Origin: Sulfitobacter sp. F26169L
GTDB taxonomy: Bacteria > Pseudomonadota > Alphaproteobacteria > Rhodobacterales > Rhodobacteraceae
Reading direction: 5' to 3'
DNA: 64,000 nt
NCBI RefSeq assembly: GCF_026410285.1
Contig: NZ_JAPMLP010000003.1
Span: 372,001-436,000 of the forward strand
Position numbers and translations under genes: made by a program
The notes under the pieces: generated by a model
Databases searched by the model: none
Told to the model about the DNA's origin: nothing
What the model saw: the letters and a program-made list of their open reading frames with translations, nothing else
Shown: positions 28,617 to 38,056 of the stretch, piece by piece
Layout: every line of letters starts with the position of its first letter
Numbering within the stretch: position 1 is the first letter of the stretch

Positions 28617-29903
28617 ATGTCACAGCCTCTTCGTCTTGGGATTGCGGGATTGGGAACAGTGGGCGCAGGCGTTGTGCAAATTCTGCGCAAACAGGCCGCC
28701 CTGCTGGAAACGCGCACAGGCCGCCCGATTGTGATTTCAGCCATATCCGCGCGCAGCCGCACAAAAGACCGTGGCGTGAACCTCACCTCCTACGCGTGGG
28801 AGGATGATCCCATTGCACTGGCCCAACGCGACGACGTGGATGTTTTTGTCGAATTGATGGGCGGCGAGGACGGCCCGGCAAAGGCCGCGACCGAAGCCGC
28901 ACTGGAACTGGGCAAGGACGTGGTCACCGCCAACAAGGCAATGCTCGCCATGCATGGTCAGGCACTGGCCGTCACCGCCGAAGCCAGAAACTGTGTGATC
29001 AAATACGAAGCAGCTGTGGCTGGTGGCATCCCCGTGGTCAAAGCGCTTGGCGAGGGGCTGGCCGGTAACGAGGTTACCCGCGTGATGGGTGTGATGAACG
29101 GGTCGTGCAATTACATCCTGACGCGGATGGAGGACGCAGGCCTGCCCTACGCCGATGTTTTCGCAGAAGCGGACGGGCTGGGCTATCTGGAGGCCGATCC
29201 CCAACTCGACGTGGGTGGCATTGATGCCGCACACAAACTGGCCATCCTGTCGTCGCTCGCTTTCGGCACGCAGGTAAATTTTGCCGGAATTGAACTGGAA
29301 GGCATCGAGCGCGTCTCCATCGAGGATATCACCGCCGCCGCCGACATGGGATACAAGATTAAACTGCTGGGCGTGGCGCAAATGACAGGGCGCGGGCTTG
29401 AACAGCGGATGCAGCCTTGCCTTGTGCCGGAAACATCCCCGCTGGGCCAGCTTCAAGGTGGCACCAATATGATTTTGCTAGAGGGCGACGCCGTGGGCCA
29501 GATCGTGCTGCGCGGCGCCGGTGCGGGCGCAGGTCCAACCGCCAGTGCGGTGCTTTCGGATATCTGTGATATCGCGCGCGGCTATCGAGGTTCGGTTTTT
29601 GGCCAGCCCGCGAACACCCTCACTGCTGCGACCCCCGCCCTCAGCCAGCGGCCGGCAGCCTATTACCTGCGCATGTCTCTCAAGGACAAACCGGGCGCGT
29701 TGGCGAAAGTGGCGGCGGTTCTGGGTGAGGCCGGTGTGTCTATCGACCGGATGCGCCAATACGGCCATATTGATGATTGCGCGCCCGTGCTGATCGTGAC
29801 GCACAAAACCACCCGCGCCGATATCGACCACGCTTTGGCCGCCTTCGATAACACTTCTGTTGTGGCAGGTGATCCGGTTGCCCTGCGGATCGAGGAAGTT
29901 TGA
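28617..29903 (+). CDS. hom: Homoserine dehydrogenase
   Basis: Hom reduces aspartate semialdehyde to homoserine for threonine, methionine and isoleucine synthesis. The 428-residue protein has the NAD(P) fold (GIAGLGTVGAGVVQIL), the VTANKAMLA segment, the catalytic core with GSCNYILTRME and EADPQLDVGGIDAAHKL, and a C-terminal ACT domain (residues about 345-420) for threonine feedback. The ATG at 28617 has AAAGGA upstream and removes 24 unrelated residues. It is followed by recJ after 29 bp. Confidence 0.95.
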   Translation: MSQPLRLGIAGLGTVGAGVVQILRKQAALLETRTGRPIVISAISARSRTKDRGVNLTSYAWEDDPIALAQRDDVDVFVELMGGEDGPAKAATEAALELGKDVVTANKAMLAMHGQALAVTAEARNCVIKYEAAVAGGIPVVKALGEGLAGNEVTRVMGVMNGSCNYILTRMEDAGLPYADVFAEADGLGYLEADPQLDVGGIDAAHKLAILSSLAFGTQVNFAGIELEGIERVSIEDITAAADMGYKIKLLGVAQMTGRGLEQRMQPCLVPETSPLGQLQGGTNMILLEGDAVGQIVLRGAGAGAGPTASAVLSDICDIARGYRGSVFGQPANTLTAATPALSQRPAAYYLRMSLKDKPGALAKVAAVLGEAGVSIDRMRQYGHIDDCAPVLIVTHKTTRADIDHALAAFDNTSVVAGDPVALRIEEV

Positions 29904-29932
29904 CCCCGCACGTAGGACACAAGGAATAGCCC

Positions 29933-31684
29933 GTGGACAAATCAGCAGCCTTTCTGGGGGTCGACTCCTCGCTGACGGGGCGCCGCTGGGTTGGTCCCGC
30001 GTCGGAAACCGTTCGCGCGTCCGAAGCCCTGCACCAGCAGACAGGACTGCCGATGGCCGTTTGTCAGGTACTGGCGCGGCGCGGCGTAGCGGCTTCCGAA
30101 GCCGAGGCATTTCTTGCCCCCGCCCTGCGTGACCTGCTGCCCGACCCGCGCTCGCTGCGCGATATGCAAACAGCCGCCACGCGGTTTTTGGCCGCGGTCA
30201 AATCCCGCCAGCGCATTGCCGTCTTTGCGGATTACGATGTGGATGGCGGTAGTTCTGCCGCGCTGTTGCTGGTGTGGCTGCGCCAGATGGGGCGCGAGGC
30301 AACGCTCTACGTGCCAGACCGCATTGACGAAGGGTACGGCCCCAATGATGAGGCGATGGCCGATCTGGCCGCCACCCATGATCTGATCGTCTGCGTTGAT
30401 TGCGGCACCCTCTCCCACGGTCCCATCGCGGCTGCCAAGGGCGCTGATGTTATTGTGCTGGATCACCACCTTGGCGGGGAAACCCTCCCCGACTGTCTTG
30501 CGGTGGTGAACCCCAACCGGCAGGACGAAGACGGCGTGCTGGCGCATCTATGCGCCGCTGCCGTGGTGTTTCTGATGTTGGTTGAGGCAGGTCGGCAATT
30601 GCGTGAGGTTGGGGTTAAAGGCCCCGATTTGATGGCCATGCTAGATCTGGTTGCGCTTGCCACTGTGGCCGATGTGGCCCCGCTAATCGGTGTGAACCGT
30701 GCCTTTGTGCGGCAGGGACTGAAAATAATGGCCCGCCGCGAACGGGTTGGGGTGTCGGCGCTCGCCGATGTCGCGCGGATGGATACCGCCCCCGCCGCCT
30801 ATCATCTTGGCTTTATGCTCGGGCCGCGCATCAACGCAGGCGGGCGTGTGGGCAAGGCTGATCTGGGCGCGCGGCTGCTGGCCACTGACGATCCGCACGA
30901 GGCATCTGCCCTCTCCGAGCGGCTGGATGCCCTGAACTCGGAACGCCGGGAGGTTGAAAACGCCGTACGTGCCGCCGCATTGGCACAGGCCGAGGAACGC
31001 GGCACCGATGGCGCGCTGGTCTGGGCCGCTGGCGCAGGATGGCATCCCGGTGTGGTTGGCATCGTCGCATCACGTCTAAAAGAGGCCACCGGCCGGCCTG
31101 CCGTGGTGATCGGGCTGGATGATGGCATCGGCAAAGGATCGGGCCGCTCTGTCACCGGAGTTGATCTGGGCGCGTGCATTCAGAAACTGGCGATGCAGGG
31201 CGTGCTGCAAAAAGGCGGCGGACATAAAATGGCCGCTGGTCTGACAGTTGAAGAGGACAAGCTGGAAGACGCGATGGCGCAGCTGACCGCGTTGCTCGAA
31301 AAACAAGGGGCGCATTTGCGCGGCCCCTCTGATTTGCGGTTAGACGGGATGCTGATGCCCGATGCTGCCAGCGTCGAGCTGACAGAAGCTGTCGAATCAG
31401 CAGGTCCTTTCGGCGCAGGCGCACCCGCCCCGCGATACGTATTTGCCGATATGCGCATTTTCTCGGCGCGTCGTGTAGGCGAAAGCCATCTAAAGGTCAG
31501 CTTCGGTGACGGAATGGGCAAGCGACTCGACGCGATCTGCTTTGGCGCATACGATTCGCCCCTAGGCCCCGCACTGGAAAGCCATGGCGGCGCGCATTTC
31601 CACTTGGCCGGTCGCCTGGATATCAACACTTGGCAGGGCCGCCAGAGCGTCCAACTGCGGCTGGAGGACGCAGCCCGCGCATAA
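29933..31684 (+). CDS. recJ: Single-stranded-DNA-specific exonuclease RecJ
   Basis: RecJ degrades single-stranded DNA 5'-3' in recombination and mismatch repair. The 583-residue protein has the DHH phosphoesterase motifs in order: FADYDVDGGSSAALL, VDCGT, LDHHLGGE, then VADVAPL. They are followed by the DHHA1 domain with QKGGGHKMAAG and a C-terminal OB-like domain. The start is GTG at 29933 with AAGGAA just upstream. The hom-recJ order is common in Rhodobacteraceae, where glpX often lies between them; glpX is absent here. Confidence 0.95.
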   Translation: MDKSAAFLGVDSSLTGRRWVGPASETVRASEALHQQTGLPMAVCQVLARRGVAASEAEAFLAPALRDLLPDPRSLRDMQTAATRFLAAVKSRQRIAVFADYDVDGGSSAALLLVWLRQMGREATLYVPDRIDEGYGPNDEAMADLAATHDLIVCVDCGTLSHGPIAAAKGADVIVLDHHLGGETLPDCLAVVNPNRQDEDGVLAHLCAAAVVFLMLVEAGRQLREVGVKGPDLMAMLDLVALATVADVAPLIGVNRAFVRQGLKIMARRERVGVSALADVARMDTAPAAYHLGFMLGPRINAGGRVGKADLGARLLATDDPHEASALSERLDALNSERREVENAVRAAALAQAEERGTDGALVWAAGAGWHPGVVGIVASRLKEATGRPAVVIGLDDGIGKGSGRSVTGVDLGACIQKLAMQGVLQKGGGHKMAAGLTVEEDKLEDAMAQLTALLEKQGAHLRGPSDLRLDGMLMPDAASVELTEAVESAGPFGAGAPAPRYVFADMRIFSARRVGESHLKVSFGDGMGKRLDAICFGAYDSPLGPALESHGGAHFHLAGRLDINTWQGRQSVQLRLEDAARA

Positions 31685-31764
31685 AAAATAAAAAAATGTC
31701 GAAACTCGATAATTTCGACTTGCGCCATTCTCCGCTATTGCTTAGAGACACGCACACCAAGTGT

Positions 31765-31839
31765 GGCCCGTTCGTCTATCGGTTAGGACGTCAGGTTTTC
31801 AACCTGAAAAGAGGGGTTCGACTCCCCTACGGGCTGCCA
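31765..31839 (+). tRNA. tRNA-Glu (anticodon TTC)
   Basis: A full cloverleaf can be drawn: acceptor GGCCCGT / ACGGGCT (first pair G-T), a D-arm with GGTTAGGA, the anticodon stem TCAGG / CCTGA with loop TTTTCAA (anticodon TTC at 31798-31800), and the T-arm GAGGGGTTCGACTCCCCT. CCA is encoded. It lies 80 bp after recJ. Confidence 0.97.
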
Positions 31840-31872
31840 CCTTGTTTTCCCTTCACATCTCCCCTAAATGAT

Positions 31873-31892
31873 AAAGATCATTGATCTTTTTG
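31873..31892 (+). terminator. Possible terminator after tRNA-Glu
   Basis: A 7-bp perfect stem (AAAGATC / GATCTTT) with a 3-nt loop ends in a short T-run. The stem is A+T-rich and therefore weak. Confidence 0.45.
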
Positions 31893-32200
31893 GTTTGCGC
31901 CAATTTGTAAGAAACAGTTTGTTTCAAAAATTTCCTCTCGAATGTGGCGAAAATCTGTTATTAAGAAGTCAGCGGTCGGGCAGCGGTTTACGCGATGCAC
32001 GATCCAGAGACGAATTTGTAACGCACGATATGAACAGGAGCAATTTTTTCTGCTCCGCAATAAGAGACGCATAACCGGACACCCCACTGCTGCCACTGCG
32101 GGGAATGTTGCTGAAAGCGCCCCTTGAAGGAACATACGGATACGCCGATGTCATTGGCATATCGCCACAGACAACTATACGGCCCTGGGGGGTTTGAACT
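31893..32200. promoter_or_regulatory. Leader region of the polysaccharide locus
   Basis: About 300 bp with no convincing gene precede the initiating sugar transferase. There is a small hairpin at 32037-32056 (GGAGCA / TGCTCC around a T-rich loop). No promoter could be assigned by eye, but the region must carry the start of this transcript. Confidence 0.35.
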
Positions 32201-32947
32201 ATGAAGAACTTTGACGCTGATCAGGCCGGATACGGCGTATCACGGCTTGCTGCAGTCACTGGCGATTCGGATACATTGCTGAGCAAGGCGCAAGCACCTG
32301 TATTGATGTTTAATTCACAGACAGAAACAATTCCGCATTCCCTGTATCGAAACGGCGGGAAACGCCTGTTCGAAACGTTGCTGATTATCGCCAGCCTGCC
32401 GTTCTTTGTACCCGTGATGATTCTGTGTATGGCATCACTTTGGATTGAGGGGGGTAATCCCTTCTATCGCCAGATTCGTCTGGGTCGAAATGGCAAGTAT
32501 TTTTCAATTCTCAAACTGCGGACGATGGTACGTGATGCAGATGCCGTGTTGGAAGACTACCTGACAAGCGATCCCGAGTTGCGCCGCGAATGGGATGAAA
32601 AGCAAAAGCTGATCAATGATCCGCGTGTCACCCCCGTCGGTGCCCTCTTGCGCTCTTCTTCTCTGGACGAGTTGCCACAGCTTTGGAACGTTCTGACAGG
32701 CGATATGAGCCTCATTGGCCCCCGTCCGATGATGCCCGAGCAGCTACCGTTGTATGGTAATCCGGCAAACTACTTTGCGTTGCGTCCCGGCATTACCGGT
32801 TTGTGGCAGATATCGGCTCGCAACGAAAACCGATTTTCGTTCCGCAACGAAGTCGACAAAGCCTATAATGAAAAACTGTCAATCGTCGGTGACATCGCCA
32901 TCATCTTCAAAACTGTCGGTGTGATGTTGCGCCGGACAGGATGCTAG
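32201..32947 (+). CDS. Undecaprenyl-phosphate sugar phosphotransferase (ExoY/WcaJ C-terminal type)
   Basis: This enzyme transfers the first sugar-1-phosphate onto undecaprenyl phosphate to start repeat-unit synthesis. After about 45 variable residues it has one membrane segment (LFETLLIIASLPFFVPVMIL) and the bacterial sugar-transferase domain with FKLRTM-like (ILKLRTM), SLDELPQLWNVLTGDMSLIGPRP, and RPGITGLWQISAR. The 248-residue length fits the short ExoY form without the N-terminal multi-TM domain. It opens the polysaccharide locus. Confidence 0.92.
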   Translation: MKNFDADQAGYGVSRLAAVTGDSDTLLSKAQAPVLMFNSQTETIPHSLYRNGGKRLFETLLIIASLPFFVPVMILCMASLWIEGGNPFYRQIRLGRNGKYFSILKLRTMVRDADAVLEDYLTSDPELRREWDEKQKLINDPRVTPVGALLRSSSLDELPQLWNVLTGDMSLIGPRPMMPEQLPLYGNPANYFALRPGITGLWQISARNENRFSFRNEVDKAYNEKLSIVGDIAIIFKTVGVMLRRTGC

Positions 32948-32997
32948 AGAACGTCACACGTCTTTGTACTGAACCCTATATGCGCTATATCTAGTGT

Positions 32998-33948
32998 ATG
33001 TATAAAACCCGAAAGTCTGACCAGATGAAGGATACCTTTGCATCCTCGGCCGCCGAACGCGGACTACAGGCCAGAAGTGACCTGATGCTGCCCGAACATC
33101 GCAGCTTCACGCGTCCGCGCAGGTTTAGCACTGAACAAAATGACCGGATCACCGACGCGGAAATGGTGATGGATGAGGGAATTGCTGTTTCCTCTACGCC
33201 ATTTCGGGATGATGTCGATCTACCTGCGGTAGCGCCGCGAGATTTGTGGCCACTGCTGCATGAGCAAGAGCCGGGAAAAGACCAGCACATTCTGGAGGGC
33301 AGTCAGGCCGCCGAGGATTTTCGCACAACTGATGTGTCCCGCGCATTTGATCTGCTGCGTACCCGCCTGCGCCAGACTGTAAAGCAACACGGCTGGGTCA
33401 ATATCGGCGTTGCTTCGCCAACAGCAGGCTGCGGCAACACCTTTATCGCTGCCAATCTGGCCGCCAGCCTTGCGCGTGTGCCGTCCTCGCGCACTGTGTT
33501 GATGGACTTCAATATGCGCACCCCTGGTTTGGCCAAGGCGTTAGACATGGATGCCAGCCAGACAGACAACTTGCGTGATTTCCTTGCCGGTGACGTCGCG
33601 ATCAGCGATTATATTTTGCGGGTAAGCGATACGCTAGCGGTAGGGCTTGTGGCTACGGCGCAACCCGACGCATCCGAGATACTGCAAGATCCGGCAACAG
33701 CCGCCAGCCTGACAGAAATGCGCGCATCACTCAGGCCCGAAATCGTGCTGTACGATCTACCGCCCTTGCTTTCACATGACGACGCAGCAGCGTTTTTGCC
33801 GCAGCTTGACGGTGTCTTGCTGGTGTCGGACGGCACCCAGACCATGGCAAAACATATCGCTGAATGTGAACGTATTCTTGACGGTCAGGTGCCGCTTCTG
33901 GGTGTAATCCTGAACCGCGCACGTGCCTCCAGTATTGAGCGGTTCTAA
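32998..33948 (+). CDS. BY-kinase/CpsD-like P-loop protein with degenerate Walker A
   Basis: The protein belongs to the chain-length-control tyrosine kinase/ParA-like superfamily. The family position of each motif is clear: Walker A in SPTAGCGNTF (residues 140-149), Walker A' in LMDFNMRTPGL (168-178), and Walker B in VLYDLPPLL (about 248-256). However, the catalytic Lys of Walker A is Asn147, and the second Asp of Walker A' is Asn172. ATP hydrolysis and kinase activity are therefore doubtful. There is no Tyr-rich tail. It sits between the initiating transferase and the GumC-like gene, the usual place for the partner of a Wzz protein. Confidence 0.85.
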   Translation: MYKTRKSDQMKDTFASSAAERGLQARSDLMLPEHRSFTRPRRFSTEQNDRITDAEMVMDEGIAVSSTPFRDDVDLPAVAPRDLWPLLHEQEPGKDQHILEGSQAAEDFRTTDVSRAFDLLRTRLRQTVKQHGWVNIGVASPTAGCGNTFIAANLAASLARVPSSRTVLMDFNMRTPGLAKALDMDASQTDNLRDFLAGDVAISDYILRVSDTLAVGLVATAQPDASEILQDPATAASLTEMRASLRPEIVLYDLPPLLSHDDAAAFLPQLDGVLLVSDGTQTMAKHIAECERILDGQVPLLGVILNRARASSIERF

Positions 33949-34095
33949 ACTCGGCTACCGCAATCCTGCTTTGTGCAGGAGCACAAGCGACATATAATAG
34001 ACAAAATTTAGGTTTAACCGGATAAAAACGCCGCCTCCTTTTCGGGGCGGAATGTTCTGTTCACAGGGCATCAGACAGGTAAAAGCGAGGCACGT

Positions 34096-35391
34096 ATGGG
34101 TCCGATATACACATGGCAGGATTTCCTCGACATGACTCGTCGCCGTCTGGGCGTGATCCTGTTTGTGATCATTCTGGGCTGCATCGCCTCGCTTTACTGG
34201 GCGATGAGCCATGTGCATCTGTACACCTCGTCAGAGGTCATTCAGGTAGAACAGCCCACCATCAATGACGAGCTTGCACGCTCGACGGTTGAAGGATCAT
34301 CGGCGCGGCGGCTGCAATTGATCCAGCAGCAATTGATGGCCCGTGGCAGCCTTCAACAGATTATTGATGAATACGGCATCTACGACAATCTTGTCGCCCT
34401 GAAACCCAGTGAAAAAATCAATCTGCTGCGACAGGCAGTCACCATAAACGGCGTCGCCGCCGCGCGTGAAGGCTTTGCCGATGATGGTACCATTTCTGTT
34501 CTGACGATTACCGCCCAGATGGAGGAAGCACAACTTGCCCGCGATGTAGCGCACGAATTTGCCGAGCAGACGCGCGCCTTGATGGCGGCGCAGCGCCGTG
34601 ACCAGACCGCGCAAACACTGGCGTTCTTCCAGAATCAGGAACAGGTTGTCCTCGACAATATCGCCGCTCTTGAGGCTGAACTGGAAACCTACCGCCGCGA
34701 AAACGATCTGTCGGTTGAAGGCGGAGTAGAATTTCGCCTGTCCGAGGTGGCCCAGCTGAACGAAGCAATCCTCGGTCTGGACCGCGACATAATCTCGGTG
34801 CAGCTTGCGCGTTCGCAGATCGACCGGAGTGCGCGCGCCTCAACCGTAGAGCGCGAGGAGCGCGCCATTGATACCCAGCTTAAGACCCTTACCGAACAGC
34901 GCGCCCTGCTGGATCAACGCCGCACGGCCCTGCGTGAAACCATTCAGGGCTCGCCCGAAGTACAGCGCGCTCTGGCGGATTTCGACCGCCGGATGGAGCA
35001 GTTGCGCACGCAGTTGGAAACCATCGCCGCGCGACGCAACGATGCGCAGGTGGGCTTCAATCTGGAGGTCGGCGCGCAGGGCGAGCGGCTGACAACAATC
35101 GAAGAGGCGCAGGTGCCCGATTACCCGATCACGATGAGCAAGAAGAAGCGCGCGATTATGGGGGCAATGGCCTCGGCAATTCTGGCGTTTATCATCGCGT
35201 GGCTGCTGGAACTGCGCCGTCCCGTCATTCGCTCTGCCCGTCAGATGCAGCGGGAAACGGGCGTGATGCCGGTTGTGTCCATTCCGGAACTTGCGCCGAA
35301 ATACCAAAGCTCCAAATGGCGCGCAATGCGCGAGAAACGCCGTGCGGCTGGGCAAGCGGGCCGCGCTGCACGTTTGGCGCGCCACTCCTGA
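34096..35391 (+). CDS. GumC/Wzz-family chain-length determinant protein
   Basis: The 431-residue polysaccharide co-polymerase has two membrane helices, residues about 18-38 (LGVILFVIILGCIASLYWAM) and 352-374 (IMGAMASAILAFIIAWLLEL). Between them lies a large periplasmic domain with a long coiled coil (about 165-320). A Pro-containing segment (EEAQVPDYPITMSKKKR) precedes the second helix, as in Wzz proteins. It controls polymer length and bridges to the OPX channel. It follows the BY-kinase-like gene and converges with the flippase gene, 5 bp apart. Confidence 0.88.
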   Translation: MGPIYTWQDFLDMTRRRLGVILFVIILGCIASLYWAMSHVHLYTSSEVIQVEQPTINDELARSTVEGSSARRLQLIQQQLMARGSLQQIIDEYGIYDNLVALKPSEKINLLRQAVTINGVAAAREGFADDGTISVLTITAQMEEAQLARDVAHEFAEQTRALMAAQRRDQTAQTLAFFQNQEQVVLDNIAALEAELETYRRENDLSVEGGVEFRLSEVAQLNEAILGLDRDIISVQLARSQIDRSARASTVEREERAIDTQLKTLTEQRALLDQRRTALRETIQGSPEVQRALADFDRRMEQLRTQLETIAARRNDAQVGFNLEVGAQGERLTTIEEAQVPDYPITMSKKKRAIMGAMASAILAFIIAWLLELRRPVIRSARQMQRETGVMPVVSIPELAPKYQSSKWRAMREKRRAAGQAGRAARLARHS

Positions 35392-35396
35392 CCGGC

Positions 35397-36743
35397 TTAG
35401 TTCAAGGCTGACAGCGCTGAAATTGCGTCCCAATGCAGCCAGAGCGCGGCGGCCCCTACGCTGCCCGCACCTATTGCGCAAACCAGATCATGGCGCGCGT
35501 CCCATGCATCATGTTGACGTGCCAGCCAGATGATTACCGGATGGGTGAACAGATGCGCCAGCCCCATGCCCACAATCGCACCGACAATGCCGAACATCGA
35601 CACGCCGGCAATCAACAGCGTGATTTGCAGCACCGCGCGCGTGGCCGATACCACAAAGAACCGCCGCGAATCTCCGGCAGCCAGTGCGGCCTGATCATAG
35701 CTCATCCCGATCACCGCCGGAGTCTGCGCCACAGCCAGCAGCGTCACGATAGCCCCCGCCATTGCGTAACGCGCATCATAAAGCACTCCAACCAGCCACG
35801 GACCGGCCAGCGCCATGGTCAGGAGCAACATTAAAACCACCCCGCTGATCGCAAACCGCAGCTTGGCGATTTTCGCAACCTCGTGTTTGGCGTCGCGGTA
35901 GACAGGTATCATCACGCGCCCCGTCACAGCCGTGCCCAGTTGCATCGCGAAACTGGCCAGAAAAAACGCGATGTTGTAGATGCCAAGGCTCTCAAGGCTC
36001 AGGAATTTTCCTAACACCGCACGGTCGCCTTGACTGGCGAAAAACCAGAATGCCGTGCTGAGAAATATCCATTTGCCGAATGTGACCAGTTCGCGCACCG
36101 CCGCAGGTTCCCAGCGAAAGCGGTTTGCCGCTCCGGGCAGGAACGCCCACGTCAGCGCCAGCTTTACCAGCGGGCCAACAACACCGCCCACAACCAGTGC
36201 CACCACAGATTGCAACCACCACGCCAGCACGATCATCACGGCAATTCCAACCGCCTGTGAGGTCAGGTCAAGCACCGTCAACCGCCCCATCAGGAGATGC
36301 CGGTGCGCCGTTTCGATGCGGGTCGGGTTGAATCCCGTCACCAGCAGCGCCAGTGCCGCAATCGGCAGATAGGTTGCCAGTTCAGGCGCGGCGTAAAAGA
36401 CGGAGAGCGGCACCGCCAGCGCCGTGGCAATCACCCACAAACAGATGCCGCGGATTACCTGAATGCTCCATGCGGTGTTCAGAAAATCAGGGTCATCACC
36501 CCGTTTGCTCTGCGCGATCGAAGGCGCGATCCCCACATCGGAAAACAGCATCAGGCCCACAGTCACCAGACTGATCAGGGCCATCAGGCCAAAGGCTTCG
36601 GGAAAGAGAATGCGCGTCAGAATCAGGTTGGAGGCAAGCCGCAATCCCTGACTGCCACCATAGCCCAGCAATATCCATGACGTGCTGCGAAACACCCGCG
36701 CCATCAGGCGGCCACTGCGAAGCTGCTGCAAAAGACCATTCAT
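35397..36743 (-). CDS. Oligosaccharide flippase (Wzx-like, MOP/PST family)
   Basis: The protein of about 448 residues is almost entirely membrane helices (12-14 predicted) and opens with the family feature WILLGYGGSQGLRLASNLILTRILFPEAFGLMAL. It should flip undecaprenyl-linked repeat units across the inner membrane. The ATG at 36743 is chosen because GAGG stands close upstream, rather than a TTG three codons earlier. It is divergent from the GT4 gene with about 115 bp between them. Confidence 0.9.
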   Translation of the reverse strand: MNGLLQQLRSGRLMARVFRSTSWILLGYGGSQGLRLASNLILTRILFPEAFGLMALISLVTVGLMLFSDVGIAPSIAQSKRGDDPDFLNTAWSIQVIRGICLWVIATALAVPLSVFYAAPELATYLPIAALALLVTGFNPTRIETAHRHLLMGRLTVLDLTSQAVGIAVMIVLAWWLQSVVALVVGGVVGPLVKLALTWAFLPGAANRFRWEPAAVRELVTFGKWIFLSTAFWFFASQGDRAVLGKFLSLESLGIYNIAFFLASFAMQLGTAVTGRVMIPVYRDAKHEVAKIAKLRFAISGVVLMLLLTMALAGPWLVGVLYDARYAMAGAIVTLLAVAQTPAVIGMSYDQAALAAGDSRRFFVVSATRAVLQITLLIAGVSMFGIVGAIVGMGLAHLFTHPVIIWLARQHDAWDARHDLVCAIGAGSVGAAALWLHWDAISALSALN

Positions 36744-36859
36744 TTGCCTCAATCATCTCCGCTTTGACTGTTATCCCCCTTTTCGTAACGCCCCCCCGCC
36801 CCTTGTGCCAGTGGCAAGCGAGCCTGTAGACCACAAGTGAGACATGAAGGACGCAACCG

Positions 36860-38056
36860 TTGAACATCGCATATATTCTCAACAGCTATCCGCAGCCTTC
36901 GCACAGCTTTATCCGCCGCGAAATCCGCGCGCTGGAGGCGCAGGGCCACACCATCACCCGCCTTGCCATGCGCGCAGGGGATACACCGCTGGTCGATGCC
37001 AAAGATCTGGAAGAGGCCGCGGCCACGCAATACGTACTGCGCGCTGGCGCCTTGGCCCTGCTGCGCGCAACTGTGCAAAATCTGGTCGCTTCTCCCTCGC
37101 GATTTCTCGCGACCCTTAAACTTGCCATTCAATGCGGGCGGTGTTCTGAGGTGGGAATGCTGAAGCATCTGATCTATCTGGCAGAGGCCGCGTATGCCGC
37201 CCGGGTCTGCACCGCCGCAGGCGCCACACACGCCCACGCCCATTTCGGCACCAACGCGGCAACGGTCGCCATGTTGTGCCACGCGCTCGGCGGTCCGCAA
37301 TACAGCTTTACCGTGCATGGCCCCGAAGAATACGATGCCCCCCGTGCGCTGTCGCTGGGTACAAAAATCGCGCGTTCAAAATTCACTGTCGCGATTACCA
37401 GTTACGGGCGCAGCCAGCTTTGCCGCTGGGCCGCCCCTATGCATTGGGACAAGATCAAGGTTGTGCATTGCGGAATTGAACCATCCCAATTCTCCACGCC
37501 CGCCCCCCTGCCGAAAACCGGCGCGCGGTTTGTCACAATCGGGCGGTTTGTCGAGCAAAAGGGCCAACTCCTCGCCGTCGAAGCGATGGCAAAATTGATT
37601 CAGACCCGTGCCGATGCCCACCTGATGATGATCGGGGATGGTGAAATGCGCCCCCTGATCGAAGCGCGGATCGATGCCTTGGGCCTGCAAGATCACATCA
37701 CCCTGACCGGATGGGTGGACGAGGCGCGCATATTGGCCGAGTTGCAAAATGCCCATGCCCTGCTGATGCCCAGCTTTGCCGAAGGTCTGCCGATGGTGGT
37801 GATGGAAGCCATGGCCGCCGCCCGCCTGGTGATTGCCACCTACATCGCAGGCACACCTGAACTGGTGCAGCACGGCAAAACCGGATGGCTGGTGCCAGCG
37901 GGCGATGCAGATGCCTTGGCGGATGCCATGGCCGAAATGGCTCAGACTGATCCGGACCAACGGGAGCAAATGGCGCAAGCCGGTCGGGAGCGTGTTCTGG
38001 CCCGCCATGATGTCGCTGTCGAGGCCGCAAAGCTGGCCGACCATATCCGCGCCTAG
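36860..38056 (+). CDS. Family 4 glycosyltransferase
   Basis: The 398-residue enzyme has a two-domain GT-B layout. The N-terminal domain opens IAYILNSYPQPSHSFIRREI, and the C-terminal domain carries VTIGRFVEQKGQLLAVEAM and the retaining nucleotide-sugar motif PSFAEGLPMVVMEAMA...GTPELV. It probably adds a sugar to the lipid-linked repeat unit on the cytoplasmic face. The start is a TTG at 36860, supported by GAAGGA 8 bp upstream and by the conserved N-terminal strand beginning there. It ends in a 4-bp convergent overlap with the next gene. Confidence 0.9.
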   Translation: MNIAYILNSYPQPSHSFIRREIRALEAQGHTITRLAMRAGDTPLVDAKDLEEAAATQYVLRAGALALLRATVQNLVASPSRFLATLKLAIQCGRCSEVGMLKHLIYLAEAAYAARVCTAAGATHAHAHFGTNAATVAMLCHALGGPQYSFTVHGPEEYDAPRALSLGTKIARSKFTVAITSYGRSQLCRWAAPMHWDKIKVVHCGIEPSQFSTPAPLPKTGARFVTIGRFVEQKGQLLAVEAMAKLIQTRADAHLMMIGDGEMRPLIEARIDALGLQDHITLTGWVDEARILAELQNAHALLMPSFAEGLPMVVMEAMAAARLVIATYIAGTPELVQHGKTGWLVPAGDADALADAMAEMAQTDPDQREQMAQAGRERVLARHDVAVEAAKLADHIRA

